64,000 bases of DNA from Nitrospirillum viridazoti CBAmc (GTDB lineage Bacteria > Pseudomonadota > Alphaproteobacteria > Azospirillales > Azospirillaceae), in assembly GCF_000730165.1 (NCBI RefSeq), contig NZ_CP022112.1, positions 434,001 through 498,000 of the forward strand, given 5' to 3'. Made by a program: the position numbers and the translations under genes. The first letter of the stretch is position 1; every line of letters begins with the position of its first letter. The notes below the pieces were generated by a model, which made no database searches, was not told where the DNA came from, and worked only from the letters and a program-made list of their open reading frames with translations. Shown piece by piece: positions 61,330 through 64,000 of the stretch.

Positions 61330-61506
61330 GCCGAAGCCGCCCTTGCGAACGCAGAATCGACGCTGGCCCTATCCCGTGCGCAAATGGCCGATCGTCAGAT
61401 CGATCTGTTCCTGGCGCTTGGGGGCGGCTGGCCAACTCCCACGGAAGGTTCTGAACAGCTCGGAACGGATAGCCAGCCCAGCACCGGGGTAACGGCTTCG
61501 CGGTAA
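61330..61506 (+). pseudogene. Efflux outer-membrane factor (NodT/OprM-type), C-terminal fragment
   Basis: Directly next to the IS66 right end a plus-strand frame reads ALANAESTLALSRAQMADRQ, IDLFLALGGGW and then a short tail to TAA at 61504. The helix followed by (L)xLGGGW is the standard C-terminal end of RND efflux outer-membrane lipoproteins. All of the upstream gene is gone, so IS66 insertion with deletion truncated it. Confidence 0.75.
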
Positions 61507-61636
61507 CGGCGGAGGAGAACGCGTCGCGGCGCTTCTCGGAGGTCTTGGAGACGGGCTTGTGACCGGTGCGGCGCACCTTGGCCTGGTAGCCGATGACCTG
61601 GCCGTCTCGATTCTACCAGGGGGTGATGGTGGCCAT
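61507..61636 (-). pseudogene. Tyrosine recombinase (phage integrase), N-terminal fragment with internal stop
   Basis: The minus strand from the ATG at 61636 reads MATITPW, a TAG stop, then NRDGQVIGYQAKVRRTGHKP and VSKTSEKRRDAFSSAV. This is the start of integrases with an N-terminal DNA-arm-binding domain (usual form MATI..R..G.W.A.IRRKG.P..SKTF). After about 43 codons similarity ends where it meets the efflux-factor tail. The in-frame stop and the truncation show that it is dead. Confidence 0.65.
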
Positions 61637-61957
61637 GGGATGCAGGTCCTCGCGATGATCGCTGAGGTAAACTGTCCCGTAACTATCCCGCAAAATCCAG
61701 CTAAAGTGCTGGAAGTGTGGCGTCCCCTAGGGGAGGTTTCGCCGACTAAGGCCCAAGGGATTGATCGCCTTAGCAATCAGGGCGCCAGATCTTGATGATC
61801 CGCGTGTAGCACGACTGTATGCCACATGGGCATCCGGCGCAAGAGCCACCGCACCGTGCCCAGGGCGACGAGGTCAGGTTAACGGTTGACGGCAGGGCTT
61901 TTCCTGAGGCGCCGGGTGTGATTCCTGGAGGGCTCATATCCTGAAGGAAGGTGTGGG
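61637..61957. other. Gene-free stretch with two 10-bp direct repeats
   Basis: This 321-bp stretch upstream of the integrase fragment shows no supported gene. It contains AACTGTCCCG at 61670-61679 and AACTATCCCG at 61681-61690, spaced by one helical turn (11 bases), which could be arm-type or repressor sites of the lost integrase. A palindromic CCCCTAGGGG lies at about 61725-61734. The sequence CAGGGCTTTTCCTGAGGCGCC near 61894-61914 resembles the left end of ISAs1-family elements. Confidence 0.4.
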
Positions 61958-62055
61958 ATGCCCGGTGAGATTGATGAGACGTTTCAGCCGTCGCGGCTAT
62001 GCAGCCTGCTCGACCACTTTGCCGTCGTGGAGGACCCTCGGGAAGCGCCGAAGGT
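61958..62055 (+). pseudogene. ISAs1-family transposase, N-terminal fragment
   Basis: The frame from ATG 61958 reads MPGEIDETFQPSRLCSLLDH, FAVVEDPREAPKV, which is the N-terminal DDE_Tnp_1-associated region of ISAs1/H-repeat transposases (LLD.F..I.DPR...KV.YPL). At about 62055 it breaks off into an IS66 transposase fragment in another frame. Only about 33 codons remain. Confidence 0.65.
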
Positions 62056-62238
62056 GAGGTGCTGGCGCCGAGCAACGGCCAGGCCCGGCTTGGCCGCCTT
62101 TGGACCTATCTGGTCGATGAGCGGCCCTGGTGCGGCGACCGTACGCTGGCGGCGTTCTATCGCTTCAGCCCGAACCGCGAAGGCGAGCGCCCCCGCGAGC
62201 ATCTCTCCGGGTTCAGCAGCGTGATCCAGTTCGTTTGA
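62056..62238 (+). pseudogene. tnpC: IS66-family TnpC internal fragment
   Basis: On the plus strand this piece reads VLAPSNGQARLGRLWTYL, DERPWCGDRTLAAFYRFSP and NREGERPREHLSGF before losing similarity and ending at a TGA. It matches the part of IS66 TnpC just after the catalytic HADDTPVPVLAPG motif. It is in the opposite direction to the IS66 element at 59271-61329 and differs from it in sequence, so it stems from another IS66 copy. Confidence 0.78.
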
Positions 62239-62253
62239 AGCGAACGCGAGGCC

Positions 62254-62282
62254 TTCCTACATACGCGCAAAGCGTGTATAAT
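62254..62282 (+). promoter_or_regulatory. Possible sigma-70-type promoter with perfect TATAAT
   Basis: A perfect TATAAT lies at 62277-62282. Seventeen bases upstream is only a weak -35 (TTCCTA). It is placed 35 bases before the reduced sedolisin gene. In a GC-rich genome a perfect -10 box is notable, but the poor -35 leaves the call uncertain. Confidence 0.35.
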
Positions 62283-62316
62283 CAGGTCCCAAAAGGCGAG
62301 CAACATGGAGGCGCAG

Positions 62317-62712
62317 ATGGACAATCACGCCGTTCTCAAGAACAGCCAGCACATGTTGCCGCCTAGCGCGAAAGCCATGCGCCGAACGAGCACAAGCTGC
62401 TGTATTGAACTGACGTTTGGCGTGAAGCGTAAGAAGGATCTGCTCGGTCTTGACGCTCTCGACCACATGCGGCCGGGCGAGCGCAAATACATGACGCGGG
62501 AGAAACTGGCCTTTGTGGCCAAACACAATCTCCTCGTCACGTGCAGCGATCCCGGCTCCGCGCCCCTGCGCGATATCGTGAGCGGCAACAACGACACCGA
62601 TGCGCTGCTGAACAGCAAATATCAGGCCGGGCCAGGCTGGGACGCCTGCACCGGCTGGGGCGCACCTGACGAAGTGAAGCTGCTCAAAGCGCTGCAAACG
62701 CCTGCGGCCTGA
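62317..62712 (+). pseudogene. Sedolisin (S53) protease reduced to prodomain plus C-terminal tail
   Basis: This 131-codon open frame fuses two ends of a pro-kumamolisin/sedolisin gene. The first part ([18 protein letters not shown], then [19 protein letters not shown]) is the pro-kumamolisin activation domain. From about residue 85 the sequence is the C-terminal end with calcium-site style DIVSGNN and [17 protein letters not shown], then LLKALQ. The whole catalytic core (Glu, Asp, and Ser in SGTS) is missing, about 300 residues compared with the family. The deletion keeps the frame open. The start at 62317 has GGAGG five bases upstream, and an ATG at 62305 is also possible. Confidence 0.7.
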
Positions 62713-62822
62713 AGCCGGGGCGGCGCTTCACAGGACGGGCCGCCTGACTTGCGCAGTATGGTTCTCATTACTCAAGTAACGTTGTTCTTTTGATATGTGG
62801 CTTTTTAACGCGAGGTCATATC

Positions 62823-63119
62823 ATGGAAAGTCAGTCTGATCCCACTTTTGAGGCCCGTGGCTGGGCGTCGTATGTGACGTTCGACAAGGATCTGGCTCCG
62901 GAAACGGTCCAAGACAAGAACGCAAAATACTCCGCCAATGAGCGTGAATATGCTGCGCAGATGACGCTCGTGGCGCCGAACCAGGTGCGGGTTTCGCCGG
63001 CCGAGGACATCGACGCGAGTGATTATTATGTCCTGCTGAACGACCTCGCTTTCACGGATGGCGCGCGCATTTCCAGCGAGGTTCTGGCCTTCGGGCCCGG
63101 TCAGGGATCGGGCAGCTAA
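62823..63119 (+). CDS. Small acidic protein of unknown function (98 residues)
   Basis: I do not recognise this protein. It begins MESQSDPTFEARGWASYVTF, is rich in Asp and Glu, lacks cysteine, and ends in a small glycine-rich tail (GPGQGSGS). No membrane segment or signal peptide is apparent. A GAGG ribosome binding site lies eight bases ahead of the ATG at 62823, and an ATG at 62790 lacks one. It is followed after 12 bases by an adenylate-forming enzyme gene on the same strand, so the two are probably co-transcribed. It could be a partner, carrier or substrate of that enzyme, but the sequence does not show which. Confidence 0.65.
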   Translation: MESQSDPTFEARGWASYVTFDKDLAPETVQDKNAKYSANEREYAAQMTLVAPNQVRVSPAEDIDASDYYVLLNDLAFTDGARISSEVLAFGPGQGSGS

Positions 63120-63131
63120 GACGACCTGGGC

Positions 63132-64000
63132 ATGACCGCATTCCGACCGACCGGAGCGGGCGAATCCGAAGACGCGTTTCGCGCTTCGGTTCGGTCCGAG
63201 CTTTGGTGGCATGCCGTTCGACGTCAGCTGGGCCGGCTGCATCCCGCCGCGGTAGTGATGCAGCGCCGGGCCGCCGCCTATGCCCGGTCGCGACCGACTG
63301 GCGATGTCCTGCAGCACCTCGACGCCCTGCTGACCCATGCCCGTCATAATGTTCCCTATTATGCAGAAGTGCTTACGGGGCTCGGCGCGACCCGCCTGCG
63401 CCATATCCCTATCCTCACGCGGGAGTTGCTCCAGGCGCGGACGCTCGACCTCGTGGCCAGGGACAAGGCTGATCGGCGTCTTCACGGCCGGGAAATCCGG
63501 ATCCGCTCGACTAGCGGCAGCAGCGGGGTGCCGGCCAGCCATTTCCAGGCAGATCGGGAAGCGGCAATCGACGCGGGCCTGTTGTTGCGTCTACACCGCG
63601 AACTGCGCCTGCCAGCTTCTGGGCACCTCTTCGATCTCGGTCTTCATCATGCGGGCCGGGCGCTCCTCGAAACCCGGATTGTGCCGGGCGCCTATACCTG
63701 CTGGAACCTGCGTAGCGCACACAATGGCGGGGCCATGCTCGAATATGCAACGGCACTGTCGTCGGTCAGGCCGACACTGATTTACGGAGCCGCCTCGCGT
63801 TTGCAGGAGTTTGCCGACCATGTCCTGAGTCAGTCTCTACCGGTCCGCCCGAGGGTGGTCCTGTCTTCATACGAACAACTGACATCGTCCGGGCGAGCGC
63901 TGCTGTCGCGCGCCTTCGACTGTCCCGTGCGTTCGGTCTATGGCTCGAGCGAACTGGGCTATTGCGCCTGGGAATGCGGACAGGGCGCGCTGCATGTGCA
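63132..64000 (+). CDS. PaaK/CapK-like adenylate-forming enzyme, N-terminal part (cut by window edge)
   Basis: An open frame from ATG 63132 runs to the window end (289 residues seen). It belongs to the phenylacetate-CoA ligase / CapK / coenzyme F390 synthetase-like branch of ANL enzymes. Markers are HARHNVPYYAEVL near residue 70, the P-loop STSGSSGVP at 126-134, and the adenine-site motif SVYGSSELGY at 268-277 followed by CAWECG. These enzymes make acyl-adenylates and pass the acyl group to CoA, a carrier or an amine. Its N-terminal basic helix region and coupling to a 98-residue protein are notable. The substrate is unknown and the C-terminal domain is out of view. Confidence 0.83.
   Translation, partial: MTAFRPTGAGESEDAFRASVRSELWWHAVRRQLGRLHPAAVVMQRRAAAYARSRPTGDVLQHLDALLTHARHNVPYYAEVLTGLGATRLRHIPILTRELLQARTLDLVARDKADRRLHGREIRIRSTSGSSGVPASHFQADREAAIDAGLLLRLHRELRLPASGHLFDLGLHHAGRALLETRIVPGAYTCWNLRSAHNGGAMLEYATALSSVRPTLIYGAASRLQEFADHVLSQSLPVRPRVVLSSYEQLTSSGRALLSRAFDCPVRSVYGSSELGYCAWECGQGALHV

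Noticed and set aside
61725-61734. CCCCTAGGGG palindrome near the integrase remnant as a tRNA or tmRNA 3' end used for integration
   Set aside because: No acceptor stem, T-arm or CCA end could be folded around it, so there is no support for an RNA gene.
38323-64000. The autotransporter, RiPP precursor and adenylating enzyme as one biosynthetic system
   Set aside because: They are separated by promoter regions and by 4 kb of dead mobile elements, and no shared family link is known. Physical closeness alone is not enough.

Overview
This 64 kb window is GC-rich and densely coded. It looks like an alphaproteobacterium of the Azospirillaceae or sphingomonad/caulobacter type. The reasons are two large TonB-dependent receptors with '..WAQAQ'-type signal peptides, catabolic clusters rich in Rieske, 2-oxoglutarate and short-chain dehydrogenase enzymes, and a tannase-family esterase. 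No rRNA, tRNA or CRISPR array was seen. The taxonomic guess is inference only.

Region 1 (1-27.1 kb) is a catabolic island. After the 5' end of an amidohydrolase gene come a TonB-dependent receptor, a secreted lipase-type hydrolase, an MFS transporter and a small SDR. A plus-strand operon follows (D-glutamate cyclase family, PhyH-type dioxygenase, SDR). Two minus-strand operons come next: Rieske oxygenase with a glutamine-synthetase-family ligase, and SDR, PLP C-S lyase, DUF3830 and aldehyde dehydrogenase. Plus-strand units then encode a FAD reductase with a [2Fe-2S] ferredoxin (the likely electron chain for the Rieske oxygenase), and a 2OG-Fe(II) oxygenase with hydantoinase/5-oxoprolinase subunits A and B. 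A LysR regulator and an SDR/allantoinase-type pair close the island. Together the genes suggest uptake, oxidation and ring opening of a nitrogen-containing compound, possibly through gamma-glutamyl or cyclic amide intermediates. A 70-bp element repeated upstream of two of these units looks like a shared operator.

Region 2 (27.1-37.3 kb) holds a secreted esterase divergent from an AraC regulator, then a TonB-dependent receptor, an acetoacetyl-CoA synthetase-like ligase, an MHS-type transporter and a tannase/feruloyl-esterase-family enzyme. It looks like a system for uptake and hydrolysis of ester substrates.

Region 3 (37.3-38.7 kb) is a scar zone. It holds an IS3-family transposase remnant and an orphan RiPP precursor of the nitrile-hydratase-like leader (NHLP) type with core WCWYCELSL. 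A decayed, inverted fragment of the same leader lies just upstream. No maturation enzyme is visible.

Region 4 (38.7-58.7 kb) is one open reading frame of 6,648 codons. It encodes a giant type V autotransporter: signal peptide, about 6,200 residues of beta-solenoid repeats, a GPTGPTGP linker and a C-terminal beta-barrel. The passenger has about 21 modules of roughly 200 residues plus variable inserts, and a higher-order duplication of about 2.85 kb.

Region 5 (58.8-62.7 kb) is a graveyard of mobile elements. It holds an IS630 remnant, an IS66 element with decayed tnpC but readable ends, an efflux outer-membrane-factor tail, an integrase start, ISAs1 and IS66 fragments, and a sedolisin (S53) gene reduced to its prodomain and C-terminal tail.

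Region 6 (62.8-64 kb) holds an unrecognised 98-residue acidic protein, followed 12 bp later by a PaaK/CapK-type adenylate-forming enzyme that runs off the window.
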